A stretch of 64,000 nt of DNA from an uncultured Pelagibacteraceae bacterium (GTDB lineage: Bacteria; Pseudomonadota; Alphaproteobacteria; Pelagibacterales; Pelagibacteraceae), in contig CACNYF010000001.1 in assembly GCA_902624535.1 (NCBI GenBank), forward strand, positions 62,001 through 126,000, read 5' to 3'. Made by a program: the position numbers and the translations under genes. The notes below the pieces were generated by a model. That model was not told the DNA's origin and searched no databases. It saw only the letters and a program-made list of their open reading frames with translations. The stretch's first letter is position 1. Each line of letters begins with the position of its first letter. Positions 1 to 9,029 of the stretch are shown here, piece by piece.

Positions 1-239
1 CTGTCGCAAAAGCAGAAAGAGAGGTCTTAAAAGTTCTTGAGGGAGATTGTGACACTGCGGTTGGTGTATTTGCAAAATCAAATGGTAAAAAAGTAGATCT
101 ATTTACCGAATTGTTTTCTGTCGATGGAAAAAATAGATATTTCATAAAAAAAAGTCTTCAAAAAGATAATATTGAGTCTACTAGTAGAATGGTGGGAGAA
201 GAGCTTAAATTAAAATCAAAAGGTTCTTATAAAAATTAA
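1..239 (+). CDS. hemC: Hydroxymethylbilane synthase, C-terminal part
   Basis: This is the last 78 codons of a gene that begins before the window. Porphobilinogen deaminase polymerises four porphobilinogens into hydroxymethylbilane for haem and tetrapyrrole synthesis in the cytoplasm. The reading frame from base 3 begins VAKAEREVLKVLEGDCDTAV, which matches the start of the HemC C-terminal domain: the AER..L..LEG.C segment that carries the dipyrromethane-cofactor cysteine (visible as the C in EGDCDTA). The stop TAA at 237-239 is one base before the ATG of the uroporphyrinogen-III synthase gene, so hemC and hemD form an operon and act consecutively. Confidence 0.88.
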   Translation, partial: VAKAEREVLKVLEGDCDTAVGVFAKSNGKKVDLFTELFSVDGKNRYFIKKSLQKDNIESTSRMVGEELKLKSKGSYKN

Positions 240-240
240 A

Positions 241-939
241 ATGCATATATTATTAACCAGACCATTAGATGATAGCAGAGAATTAATTTTAAAATTTACT
301 TCGATGAAACATAAAGTTTCTCATTTACCACTATTACAAATAAAAAAAATAGAAACACAAGAAATAGATTTTAGCCAATTCAAAGGCTTCATTTTCACGA
401 GCGCTAATTCTTTAAAAAATCTCAATATTTCAAAAATAGATAAAAAAATAATTTGTTTTTGTGTTGGTCTTGCAACAGAAAGAAAGGCAAAAGAATTAGG
501 CTTTCAAAATATTTTCTGCGCCGAAGGTAACGTAAATAATCTTAAAGAAATAATTTTACAAAACTTTGACCCAAAGATTGGAACAATGGCCTACATTAGC
601 GGAGAAATTGTTTCTTATAATCTTGATGAAGACTTAATTTCAGAAAACTATATTATCAAGAGAATTATAAATTATACTGCAATACCAAATGAAAATTTAA
701 GTGACGATTTTTTAAAAGATATTAAATCTTCTGTGCCAGAAATTGTTTACATATATTCTGAAAATAGTGCGAAGACATTTTTTACGTTAATAAAAAAATA
801 TAATTTAGATAATATTTGGATGGAAACTAACCTAATGTGTATGGGCGAAAAAGCATCATCAGTATTGAATGATATAAAATGGAAAAAAATTTTTCTTTTT
901 AACCCTGGTGAAGAGGAGTTTTTGCTATATAAAATTTAA
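241..939 (+). CDS. hemD: Uroporphyrinogen-III synthase
   Basis: HemD cyclises hydroxymethylbilane to uroporphyrinogen III, inverting ring D; it is cytoplasmic. The 232-residue length fits the family. The sequence is poorly conserved, as HemD always is, but the N-terminal LLTRP (residues 4-8), the FTSANS segment (52-57) and the YSENSAKTF segment (172-180) are the family's characteristic positions in its two Rossmann-like lobes. It follows hemC with a one-base gap and is followed two bases later by a channel gene. No Shine-Dalgarno sequence is visible, which suggests translational coupling to hemC. Confidence 0.88.
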   Translation: MHILLTRPLDDSRELILKFTSMKHKVSHLPLLQIKKIETQEIDFSQFKGFIFTSANSLKNLNISKIDKKIICFCVGLATERKAKELGFQNIFCAEGNVNNLKEIILQNFDPKIGTMAYISGEIVSYNLDEDLISENYIIKRIINYTAIPNENLSDDFLKDIKSSVPEIVYIYSENSAKTFFTLIKKYNLDNIWMETNLMCMGEKASSVLNDIKWKKIFLFNPGEEEFLLYKI

Positions 940-941
940 AA

Positions 942-2027
942 ATGGACGTTTTAAATAAACTAAATGACTTATTTTTTTCTGTTTGGAAGCAGGGAATCCT
1001 TGGGGTAGATTTCTTTCAGATAATAGTCGGTCTTGGAATATTTGTATTATTTTTAATATTTAGAGGTCTAATCAGCAAACTTGTAATAAAAAAATTAGAA
1101 TTAATTTCAAAAAGAACAACCAATAAATTAGATGATACTTTTGTAAAATCTATGGAAGGTCCTGCAAGGTTTCTTCCAATTGTTCTTGGTATATTTTTTG
1201 CTAGTTACTATATGTCATTTGATAATGAGACTAGGGGTTTCATAGATAACGTTAACAGAACTCTAATAACAATTTTAATATTTTGGATAATACATCAGAT
1301 AATTGAGCCTATATCATATATTCTAAGTGGATTAGATAAAGTCCTGACAAAAGAATTAATAGGCTGGATTATAAAGTCTCTTAAAATTTTAATTTTTATT
1401 TTAGGTGCAGCAGCTGTTCTAGAGTTATGGGGGATTAAAATTGGACCAATAATTGCGGGATTAGGTTTATTTGGAGTAGCAGTAGCATTAGGTGCTCAGG
1501 ATTTATTTAAAAATTTAATCTCCGGAATTTTAGTTTTAGTTGAAAAAAGATTTAGAATTGGTGATTGGATTAAAGTTGAGGGAGTTATCGAAGGGGTTGT
1601 TGAGAACATTGGATTTAGATCAACTGTTATAAGAAAATTTGATAAATCACTGGCAATTATTCCTAATTTTCAATTTGCAGAAAATGCAGTGATTAATAAT
1701 ACAAGAAAGACTAACTGGGCTATTAGTTGGATAATAACTCTTCAATATGACACTACAATTGATCAATTGAAAACAATAAGAGACGAAATTGAAGATCACA
1801 TAAATAAAGGAGATGATTATGACCAATCCGTAGGAGTCGCTGTTAGAATAGATAAATTTTCAGATAGCTCGATTGATATGTTTGTTAGATGTTTTACAAA
1901 AACAAATAGTTGGACTAATTATTTACAAGTAAAAGAAAATTTGGCAATTGAAATTAAAAAAATTGTTGAGGGTAAGGGAGCTGCTTTTGCTTTCCCGAGT
2001 CAGTCCATCTATGTTGAAAAAAAATGA
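942..2027 (+). CDS. MscS-family mechanosensitive ion channel
   Basis: Predicted inner-membrane small-conductance mechanosensitive channel, which releases solutes on hypo-osmotic shock. The 361-residue protein has several N-terminal hydrophobic helices, then the Gly/Ala-rich pore helix (about residues 168-187, IIAGLGLFGVAVALGAQD) and the beta domain that follows it (about 200-250, with RFRIGDWI and the IPNFQFAENAVINN segment). A soluble alpha/beta domain forms the C-terminus. It overlaps the next gene by four bases (ATGA). It could equally be a channel with ion or solute selectivity other than E. coli MscS; the family assignment itself is secure. Confidence 0.9.
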   Translation: MDVLNKLNDLFFSVWKQGILGVDFFQIIVGLGIFVLFLIFRGLISKLVIKKLELISKRTTNKLDDTFVKSMEGPARFLPIVLGIFFASYYMSFDNETRGFIDNVNRTLITILIFWIIHQIIEPISYILSGLDKVLTKELIGWIIKSLKILIFILGAAAVLELWGIKIGPIIAGLGLFGVAVALGAQDLFKNLISGILVLVEKRFRIGDWIKVEGVIEGVVENIGFRSTVIRKFDKSLAIIPNFQFAENAVINNTRKTNWAISWIITLQYDTTIDQLKTIRDEIEDHINKGDDYDQSVGVAVRIDKFSDSSIDMFVRCFTKTNSWTNYLQVKENLAIEIKKIVEGKGAAFAFPSQSIYVEKK

Positions 2028-2314
2028 TTGCTATATTTTACTTAGCACTTCAAATTTTAAAACTTTATTCATATGTTGTCATTGCTAATGTTGTTATAAG
2101 TTGGTTAGTTGCTTTTAATGTATTAAATACAAGTAATCGGTTTGTATATTTAATATTAGATTTCACTTATAAAATGACAGAGCCAATTTTAATGAGAATC
2201 AGAAGATTTTTACCTAACCTTGGAGCTTTTGATATTTCACCTATCGTACTTCTTTTGTTGATATGGTTCATAGAAATGTGTATGAAGCTCTACATTGCAC
2301 CACTAATATTTTAA
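2024..2314 (+). CDS. YggT family membrane protein
   Basis: A 96-residue protein with two hydrophobic stretches separated by a short polar loop (about residues 5-30 and 68-90), matching the YggT family. The family pattern is visible in the TEPILMRIRRFLPNLGAFDIS segment, shown here only as TEPILMRIRRFLP followed by DISPIV. The function is not established; homologues in other bacteria are tied to cell-envelope or division processes and osmotic tolerance. Its start overlaps the channel stop in an ATGA, and folD begins three bases after its stop, so it is translated within one operon. Confidence 0.85.
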   Translation: MIAIFYLALQILKLYSYVVIANVVISWLVAFNVLNTSNRFVYLILDFTYKMTEPILMRIRRFLPNLGAFDISPIVLLLLIWFIEMCMKLYIAPLIF

Positions 2315-2317
2315 TAA

Positions 2318-3163
2318 ATGATTTTAATTGATGGAAAAAAAGCTGCTGCTGATTTAAGAGAAGAGCTCAAGAAAGAAGTCCTATCTTTAAAAGATAAGCA
2401 CAATAAAGTACCAGGTTTAACAGTTATATTGATAGGGGATTTAGCACCTAGTCAAATTTATGTTAGAAACAAAGAGAAATCTGCCAATGAAGTAGGTCTT
2501 AAATCAGAGGTGATTAAATATCCAGATAGCGTTGAAGAAAGTGAAGTTTTAAAAAAAATCGACGAACTTAACAATGACGATTCTGTTTCAGGAATTTTAG
2601 TCCAGCTACCACTCCCAAAACATATTGATAAACAAAAAGTTATAGAGGCAATTGCGCCAGAGAAAGATGTAGATGGATTTCATCCTATGAATGTTGGTAA
2701 TCTGTCCTCAGGTTATGAAAGTTCTATTCCATGCACTCCTTTAGGTTGTTATCTATTAATAAAAAAAATTGAACCAAACCTTAATGGAAAAAAGGCCGTA
2801 ATTATTGGAAGATCAAATTTAAATGGTAAGCCAATGACACAGTTGTTGTTGAAAGAAAATTGCACAGTTACAATTACTCATTCAAAAACAAATGATCTTA
2901 AGGGTGAATGTTTAAAAGGTGACATTATAGTTGCTGCTGTTGGAATCCCTGAGCTTGTAAAAGGTGATTGGGTGAAAAAAGATGCAATTGTGATTGATGT
3001 TGGAATTAATAAAACTGAAAATGGTCTAGTTGGCGATGTTGCATTTGATGAAGTATCAAAAGTCGCAAAAGCATTAACTCCAGTTCCAGGTGGAGTAGGA
3101 CCTATGACTATTGCATGTTTACTTAAAAATACTATCGAGTGTTTTAAGAGAGCAAAGAAATAA
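2318..3163 (+). CDS. folD: Bifunctional methylenetetrahydrofolate dehydrogenase/cyclohydrolase
   Basis: FolD interconverts 5,10-methylene-, methenyl- and 10-formyl-tetrahydrofolate with NADP in the cytoplasm, feeding purine and one-carbon metabolism. The 281-residue length is standard. Tyr48 and Lys52 form the catalytic YxxxK (YVRNK), GILVQLPLP lies near residue 92, VDGFHPMN near 116 and the Rossmann segment VIIGRSNLNGKP near 160. PVPGGVGPMT near the end is the FolD signature. In SAR11, one-carbon units from DMSP and other methylated compounds probably pass through this enzyme, which is inference. It ends six bases from the convergent ABC permease gene. Confidence 0.96.
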   Translation: MILIDGKKAAADLREELKKEVLSLKDKHNKVPGLTVILIGDLAPSQIYVRNKEKSANEVGLKSEVIKYPDSVEESEVLKKIDELNNDDSVSGILVQLPLPKHIDKQKVIEAIAPEKDVDGFHPMNVGNLSSGYESSIPCTPLGCYLLIKKIEPNLNGKKAVIIGRSNLNGKPMTQLLLKENCTVTITHSKTNDLKGECLKGDIIVAAVGIPELVKGDWVKKDAIVIDVGINKTENGLVGDVAFDEVSKVAKALTPVPGGVGPMTIACLLKNTIECFKRAKK

Positions 3164-3169
3164 AATTTA

Positions 3170-5707
3170 TTACTGATTTCTAATTAATGGGTAAACTTTA
3201 GGACTTAAGTATCTAAGATTAGTTAGCATAATTAAAATCAAGGTCACAATCCCTATAGAGGCACCAAGGTAAATTAAAACTTGAAAATCAAATTTCCAAA
3301 CTAATTCAAAAATATTTTCCAAAATGAATTTTGAACCAACCACTGCAAAAAAGATTGCAATTAATATTACTGACATAAAAATAATTATAAATTCTATCAA
3401 AGATGAAAATATAATTTCTTTTTTTGAAAAACCTAAAATTTTAAATACAAGATTTTGGTACTCTTTTACTTTTCCTTGGACCATTATTGCACTTGAGATA
3501 ACAATTAATCCAATGACAATTGTTACACCAGAAATTAGGGTTACAGCTATAAAAACTTTATTTAAAACTGATGTTACTTTGTTTAAGTAATCAGCAATTT
3601 TTATCATAGATAAACTTGGTAATATTTCTAACATTTTGGTTTCATCAAAATTATCTGGATTTTTAAACTTAGCAGTTGCTAAATATTCATGAGGAATTTT
3701 TTTTGCAAATTGTGGATTAAATAACATGGCAAAATTAATACTTAGATCACGATAATCAACTTCTCTAAAATTAACTATTTCTCCATCAATTTCTCGACCA
3801 TAAATGTTTAAAGTAAAAATATCTCCCAACTCAACATTAAAATCTTTGGCCACTTTTGCATCTAGTGATATCTGAAGTTGGTTAGGTTTAGACAAATCCC
3901 ACCATTCCCCTTTTAAAATTGGGTTATCTTTAGGTATATTTTCAACCCAAGAAGATCTTCTTTCACTTCCAATTACCCAATAACTATCATTATCTGGTTT
4001 AATATAGCTATTTGGATTTACACCGTTAATTTTTACTATTCCAGAAGAAACCATGGGTACTATTTCAATGTTCGCATCAGGGTTCATTTTGTAAACACCT
4101 TGTTCAAATTTTTTCTTTTCACCTTTTTGAATTCCAACAAAAAAATAATCAGGTGCAATATCTGGAATAGATCTTGCAATTTCTCTTTTAAAATTTGTTC
4201 CAACTAAAGCTAAAGTTAATAATAAAGTTACACCTAAGCCTAAAGACATAATTGTGATAGGAGTGATACTTTTTGTTTGAGTTATATTTTTTATCGATAC
4301 TTTTAAAGAGATATTTGAAATAAAATTAAATTTTTTCAGTAAATAAATTATAATTTTTGAAAGTAAAAAAAATACAATTAGACATACAAAAAAAGCCAGA
4401 AAATAACCCAAGCTATAAGAAGGCCTTTCAGAACCTAGTGTAAACAGTAAAACTAAAAATGATAACAAGATAAAACTCAAAATAACTGACTTTTTTGAGT
4501 AATAAAATTGTAGATTTTGGAATACATTTCTAAATAGGTTTGATGCTTTAACTTGATCAATTGAACTTATTGTTGGTATTGAAAAAATTATAAGAACTAA
4601 CAAACCTACAATAAATATTTTTATAAAATTAATTAAAGAGAATTTTGGATAAACATTTAATCCCAACCCATCAGATAGATATTTATCAGCAATTGGTACA
4701 ATTAAAAAACTTGAGCCATAAGAAATTAAAGTAATAATAAATAATAATATTAATAATTGAAGATAATAAAGTGTTTTTATATTCCCCGAATAAAATCCTA
4801 CAGCTTTTCTTACTGCAATAGAAATATTATTCTGGTTTATAAATGACAACAATGTATTAGCGATACCTATTCCAGCAATTAACATTGCACTAATTGAAAC
4901 CAAAGAAAGAAATTGGGAAAAATTATTAATTATCCTTTTTAAGCCACTAGCAGAATTTTCTGGAAATCTAAGTTTTACCTTTTGGTCATCTTTAAAAATA
5001 TCTTTGATCTTACTTTCTATTGTTTCAGGATCATCACTTGGTTTAAACTTTACTTTATATTCATAATTTAAAAAACTACCGATTCCATTTAATTTTAGTA
5101 TCTCCAAAGTTTGTTTTCCTGCTAATGCCCAATCTCCGAAGGCTACGAACCCACTGACATCAGGTACAGATTTTATGATTCCAACAACTATGAAAACTTC
5201 ATCTTGTAACTTAACTTTGTCATTTATCTTTATCTTTAAAGTTTTTGATAAACTTTCATTAATCAAAATTGTTTTGGGCTCCTTTTGCATTCTTTCATAA
5301 GCATCTTCTGGTTCATAAACAACTTCACCGTATAACGGATATTTTTCATCTACTGTTTTAATTCTTGTAAATAATGATTTATTTTTTTCTCTGCCTGTCG
5401 TAGAAAGCATAGTACTGAACTCTATCATTTGTGAGACAGTTGAAAATTCCTTTACTTTATTGACTAAATTAAGATCTCCCTGATTACGGTTATAATCAAT
5501 TTCAAGATCTCCGCCCAAAAGGACTTTTGCATTATCATTAAGCTCTTTTTTTAAACTATCTTCGATTGTAAAGATTGCGCTTAAAATAAAAAGACTAATA
5601 AACAGCGTTATAATAATGCTTGAAATTTTTTTATAATTTCTGCTTAAATCCTTTAAAGAATATTTAAATATTAAACTTAACTCCGAAGGATTATTTAATT
5701 TTTCCAT
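3170..5707 (-). CDS. ABC transporter permease, FtsX/YbbP family
   Basis: An 845-residue membrane protein with an N-terminal helix (about residues 25-47), a large periplasmic domain, and two FtsX-type membrane domains (roughly 265-395 and 720-840) with additional helices and a second extracytoplasmic domain between them. That duplicated layout is typical of the YbbP/LolC-like permeases that work with a small ATPase. It is preceded by, and overlaps by 17 bases, the ATPase gene, as in the ybbA-ybbP pair of many proteobacteria. The family moves lipids, lipoproteins or envelope substrates outward; the actual substrate is unknown. Confidence 0.87.
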   Translation of the reverse strand: MEKLNNPSELSLIFKYSLKDLSRNYKKISSIIITLFISLFILSAIFTIEDSLKKELNDNAKVLLGGDLEIDYNRNQGDLNLVNKVKEFSTVSQMIEFSTMLSTTGREKNKSLFTRIKTVDEKYPLYGEVVYEPEDAYERMQKEPKTILINESLSKTLKIKINDKVKLQDEVFIVVGIIKSVPDVSGFVAFGDWALAGKQTLEILKLNGIGSFLNYEYKVKFKPSDDPETIESKIKDIFKDDQKVKLRFPENSASGLKRIINNFSQFLSLVSISAMLIAGIGIANTLLSFINQNNISIAVRKAVGFYSGNIKTLYYLQLLILLFIITLISYGSSFLIVPIADKYLSDGLGLNVYPKFSLINFIKIFIVGLLVLIIFSIPTISSIDQVKASNLFRNVFQNLQFYYSKKSVILSFILLSFLVLLFTLGSERPSYSLGYFLAFFVCLIVFFLLSKIIIYLLKKFNFISNISLKVSIKNITQTKSITPITIMSLGLGVTLLLTLALVGTNFKREIARSIPDIAPDYFFVGIQKGEKKKFEQGVYKMNPDANIEIVPMVSSGIVKINGVNPNSYIKPDNDSYWVIGSERRSSWVENIPKDNPILKGEWWDLSKPNQLQISLDAKVAKDFNVELGDIFTLNIYGREIDGEIVNFREVDYRDLSINFAMLFNPQFAKKIPHEYLATAKFKNPDNFDETKMLEILPSLSMIKIADYLNKVTSVLNKVFIAVTLISGVTIVIGLIVISSAIMVQGKVKEYQNLVFKILGFSKKEIIFSSLIEFIIIFMSVILIAIFFAVVGSKFILENIFELVWKFDFQVLIYLGASIGIVTLILIMLTNLRYLSPKVYPLIRNQ

Positions 5708-6356
5708 CTTTGATTTTAATTTTTCGTTTTGCTTTGTCTGCTAATTTTGGATCATGTGTGACCATTATTAAAGAAGATCCTTCTTCTTTGACGTATTTAA
5801 ATAAAATTTCAGAGATCATTATTGAGTTTTCGGTATCTAGGTTACCAGTTGGTTCATCAGCTAAAATCAAATCTGGTTTCATTGCAATAGCTCTTGCAAT
5901 CGCCACACGTTGTTGCTCTCCGCCAGATAATTGACTTGGAAGATTATTGAATCTATGTTTTAGACCAAATCGATCTAATAAAATTTTTGCTTCTTTCTCA
6001 GGATTTTTAAATTCATTAAGTTCAAGTGTTAAAGCTACATTTTCAACAGCTGTATAATTTGGAATTAAATAGAAAGATTGAAATATAATTCCTATATTTT
6101 GCTTTCTAATTTCAGATACTTCGTCTTCATTAAGGTTTGTTATTTCCCTGTCTTGAAATATAATTTTCCCTGAGGTTGGACGTTCTAGTCCACCAATTAA
6201 CATAATCAAGCTAGTTTTTCCTGAACCACTTTCTCCAACCACAGATACAGTCTCTTTTTTTTTTATAGTTAAATCAATATTTTTTAAAACATTGATATTA
6301 TCCTTCCCAGTTTGGTATTTGAGATTTATTTTTTTTAATTTAAGAAGTGTATTCAT
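5691..6356 (-). CDS. ABC transporter ATP-binding protein, YbbA/LolD type
   Basis: ATPase partner of the downstream permease. From the start MNTLLKLKK the product is 221 residues. Walker A is GESGSGKTS (41-49), the signature LSGGEQQR lies near 140 and Walker B LILADEPTGNLD near 160, the LolD/MacB-type pattern. A longer frame reaches 6404, but residues before the internal Met do not look like the family, and starting at 6356 gives the normal length. The chosen ATG shares two bases with the ATG of the divergent esterase gene (CATG at 6354-6357). The ybbA-tesA divergent arrangement is known from other proteobacteria. Confidence 0.9.
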   Translation of the reverse strand: MNTLLKLKKINLKYQTGKDNINVLKNIDLTIKKKETVSVVGESGSGKTSLIMLIGGLERPTSGKIIFQDREITNLNEDEVSEIRKQNIGIIFQSFYLIPNYTAVENVALTLELNEFKNPEKEAKILLDRFGLKHRFNNLPSQLSGGEQQRVAIARAIAMKPDLILADEPTGNLDTENSIMISEILFKYVKEEGSSLIMVTHDPKLADKAKRKIKIKDGKIK

Positions 6357-6963
6357 GAATAAAAGTTTATTTATAAAAATATTGTTATTCTTTCTAGTGC
6401 ACATAAATGCAAGTGCAATAGAAAAGGTTATATTATTCGGCGATAGTTTAATGGCGGGTTATGGTCTACCTAAAGAACAACACTTATCTTTAGTTTTAGA
6501 AAGTAATCTCGTTAGAAGTGGTTTAAATATTAAGGTTATAAATGGAAGTGTGTCAGGAAGTACTTCTTCCGGTGGGTTGAATAGAGCAGAATGGAGTTTA
6601 TCAGAACCCGGTATTGATTTAATCATTCTTGGTCTTGGGGCAAATGATATGCTTAGAGGAATTCAACCAGACGAAACTGAGAGAAATTTAGAAGAAATAA
6701 TTAAAATTGCTAACAGTAAAAAAATAAAAATTATAATAGCTGGGATGGTCGCACCAATAACTCATGGAACTAAATATAAAAAAAATTTCGATGCTATTTA
6801 TCCTAAATTATCAAAAAAATATAATTTACCTTTAATTCCATTTTTGCTAGAGGGTGTTGCTCTTGATCCAAATCTAAATCAACAAGATGGCATACATCCT
6901 AACAAAGCTGGAACTATAGTTATAAGTAATACAATTCAAGATATTATTTCAAAAAATTATTAA
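6355..6963 (+). CDS. SGNH-family esterase/thioesterase, TesA-like
   Basis: Predicted periplasmic arylesterase/lysophospholipase of the SGNH hydrolase family. From ATG 6355 the product is 202 residues with a hydrophobic signal peptide (about 1-20, ending ASA). Block I is FGDSLMAG with the nucleophile Ser31, block III is GANDM, and block V is DGIHPNKAG with the Asp and His. A longer frame from 6292 would add residues with no family resemblance and remove the signal peptide from the N-terminus. The divergent neighbour encodes an ABC system that often accompanies tesA, perhaps in lipid turnover. Confidence 0.9.
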   Translation: MNKSLFIKILLFFLVHINASAIEKVILFGDSLMAGYGLPKEQHLSLVLESNLVRSGLNIKVINGSVSGSTSSGGLNRAEWSLSEPGIDLIILGLGANDMLRGIQPDETERNLEEIIKIANSKKIKIIIAGMVAPITHGTKYKKNFDAIYPKLSKKYNLPLIPFLLEGVALDPNLNQQDGIHPNKAGTIVISNTIQDIISKNY

Positions 6964-6969
6964 TCGGAT

Positions 6970-7971
6970 ATGAAGAAAAAATATCATCATTTAGCAAATG
7001 GTACATTTCAAAATCCTGAAGGATCAAAGGTAATTGATATGAATTTCAATTGGTCGTTTAAGGTCTTTAACAAAGAAAAAAAAAAATTAGATATGACTTT
7101 TCCTGAGAGTAATATTATTGAAAGAGAAAAAGTTTTATTAGATTTAAATAATTTCCAAAAAGAAGATTATGTAGCATGGATAGGTCATGCAACATTTTTA
7201 ATAAAATTAGGGGAAATAACAATAATTACAGATCCAGTTTTTTCAAAAAATGCAGGACCTTTATTTTTTGGTCCAAAGAGATTTACCGAACCAGCATTAA
7301 ATCTTAATGAGATACCAAGAACAAATATTTTTTTACTAACTCACAATCACTACGATCATCAAGACATGAAAACAATTATGAGATTTCCTTATAAAGACTC
7401 TAAAGTTTTGGTACCTTTAGGACTAAAAAAATATTTTAAAATTAATAGATTTAAAGATGTAAATGAAATGGATTGGTATGATCAAATAAGAATAAATCAG
7501 AATTTAAATATTACTTTTTTGCCATCAGTCCACTGGTCAAAAAGGAGTTTAACGGATACTAACAAAACTTTATGGGGTAGTTATTTGATTGAATACAAAG
7601 GAAAAAAAATATTATTTTCATGTGATACAGGTGTTGGAAAAATATACAAAGAATTGGGAGATAAATACGGTCCAATTGATTTAACATTTATTAATATTGG
7701 TGCATATAATTTTTATCCAATGGCTTCAGTTAAAGATTCTTCTGCTTACCATACTAACCCTGAAGAAGCTCTCGGACTAGCTAAAGATTTAAAAAGTAAA
7801 AAAGTAATTGGAATGCATTGGGGAACTTTTGTTTTATCATTAGAACCAATATTAGAGCCCCCTTTAAGGTTTAAAAAAAATGCAGAAAAATTTGGCTTTA
7901 AAAAAGATGAAGCAATTATTTTTAAAATTGGTGAGTTTAAGTTATTTAAAGAACTTTTTGATACTAACTAG
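6970..7971 (+). CDS. Metallo-beta-lactamase-fold hydrolase, NAPE-PLD/UlaG-like
   Basis: A 333-residue cytoplasmic hydrolase. HNHYDH (125-130) is the HxHxDH zinc motif of the metallo-beta-lactamase fold. Upstream lies WIGHATFLIKLG, followed by ITDPVFS, the layout of the family that includes N-acylphosphatidylethanolamine phospholipase D and UlaG. Later metal ligands are likely in SVHWS, SCDTG and MHWGTF. The substrate cannot be told from sequence; a phosphodiesterase acting on a membrane lipid would fit the esterase gene seven bases upstream. Its stop overlaps the convergent dehydrogenase gene by eight bases. Confidence 0.85.
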   Translation: MKKKYHHLANGTFQNPEGSKVIDMNFNWSFKVFNKEKKKLDMTFPESNIIEREKVLLDLNNFQKEDYVAWIGHATFLIKLGEITIITDPVFSKNAGPLFFGPKRFTEPALNLNEIPRTNIFLLTHNHYDHQDMKTIMRFPYKDSKVLVPLGLKKYFKINRFKDVNEMDWYDQIRINQNLNITFLPSVHWSKRSLTDTNKTLWGSYLIEYKGKKILFSCDTGVGKIYKELGDKYGPIDLTFINIGAYNFYPMASVKDSSAYHTNPEEALGLAKDLKSKKVIGMHWGTFVLSLEPILEPPLRFKKNAEKFGFKKDEAIIFKIGEFKLFKELFDTN

Positions 7972-9028
7972 AATTTTCCATCAACCACAATCCATCCTGA
8001 TTTAACAAATATAGTTTACCATTTATAGGATGAATTTGTATGTCTCTGATTCTTCCAATTTTATCTTTAAATATTATTTCCTCTTTTACGTCTGATAAAT
8101 CATTAAACTCTAATTTTCTTAAAGACTTATCTTTAAGAGAAGTAATTAATGCATGACCATTCCATTCTTTAAATTCATTACCTTTATAAATTGTGATTGC
8201 ACTTGTGGCTATAGATGGAACCCAATATTGAATGGCCTTTGTAAAACCAGGTTTCCATTTTGGTCCTATTGGTATGCCTGAATAATTTGTACCACCCCAT
8301 CCAAGAATTTTCCATCCATAGTTTTCACCTTTCTTCGCTTCACCAAACCAATCGCCTCCTTTTGCGCCATGATTGCTCATATAAACTTTTCCATCAAAAG
8401 GTGATAAAGTTAAACCTTGAGGATTTCTTACACCAATTTGATATATTTCAGGTAGCCAGTCTGATTTCCCCTCAAAACGAGGATTGTCTTTTGGAATGCC
8501 ACCATCTAGATAAATTCTAATTATACTTCCTGGATGTTTATTTCCATCTTGAGCAATCATTCCCCCACCTCTTTCACCTGCAGACGCAAATAAATAATTG
8601 TCTTTAATTACTAGTCTTGAACCAAAATGATAAGGCGAGTCAATTGGTGGATTAGCTTGAAAAATATTTTTAAAATTTAATTTGTTTTTATTAAATTTTG
8701 CACGTGCAATTGAAGTACTAGTCTTCCAATTATTTCTATTTTCTGTGTATGAGATATAAATGTAATCTTCATGATATAGAATATCCAATAATCCTCCCTG
8801 TCCATATTCTACAAAATTTAAGTTATGACCAATTTCGTTTATCTCTCTTGTAGAAATATTAATAAATTTTATTTTGCCACCTTTCTCGGTAACAATCATT
8901 TCATTATCATTAACGAATGATGAACCCCAAGGCGCTTTTAATTCAATAATTTTATTAAAATTAAAATTTTTACTAAATGAATTAGTTGAGAATAATATTA
9001 AGGATAAAAGAAATAATAATTTCTTCAC
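7964..9028 (-). CDS. PQQ-type aldose/sorbosone dehydrogenase, periplasmic
   Basis: Resembles the soluble glucose/sorbosone dehydrogenase family (E. coli YliI type), a six-bladed propeller using PQQ. I start it at the GTG at 9028, one base after the stop of the SDR gene; this gives 354 residues with an N-terminal signal peptide (KKLLFLLSLILFS). The open frame continues to an ATG at 9064, but that part lies inside the SDR gene. Family segments are visible: GVRNPQGL, then SNHGAKGGDW and ENYGWK. No PQQ synthesis gene is in the window, so the cofactor may be scavenged, which is inference. The substrate is unknown. Confidence 0.85.
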   Translation of the reverse strand: MKKLLFLLSLILFSTNSFSKNFNFNKIIELKAPWGSSFVNDNEMIVTEKGGKIKFINISTREINEIGHNLNFVEYGQGGLLDILYHEDYIYISYTENRNNWKTSTSIARAKFNKNKLNFKNIFQANPPIDSPYHFGSRLVIKDNYLFASAGERGGGMIAQDGNKHPGSIIRIYLDGGIPKDNPRFEGKSDWLPEIYQIGVRNPQGLTLSPFDGKVYMSNHGAKGGDWFGEAKKGENYGWKILGWGGTNYSGIPIGPKWKPGFTKAIQYWVPSIATSAITIYKGNEFKEWNGHALITSLKDKSLRKLEFNDLSDVKEEIIFKDKIGRIRDIQIHPINGKLYLLNQDGLWLMENSS

Positions 9029-9029
9029 T

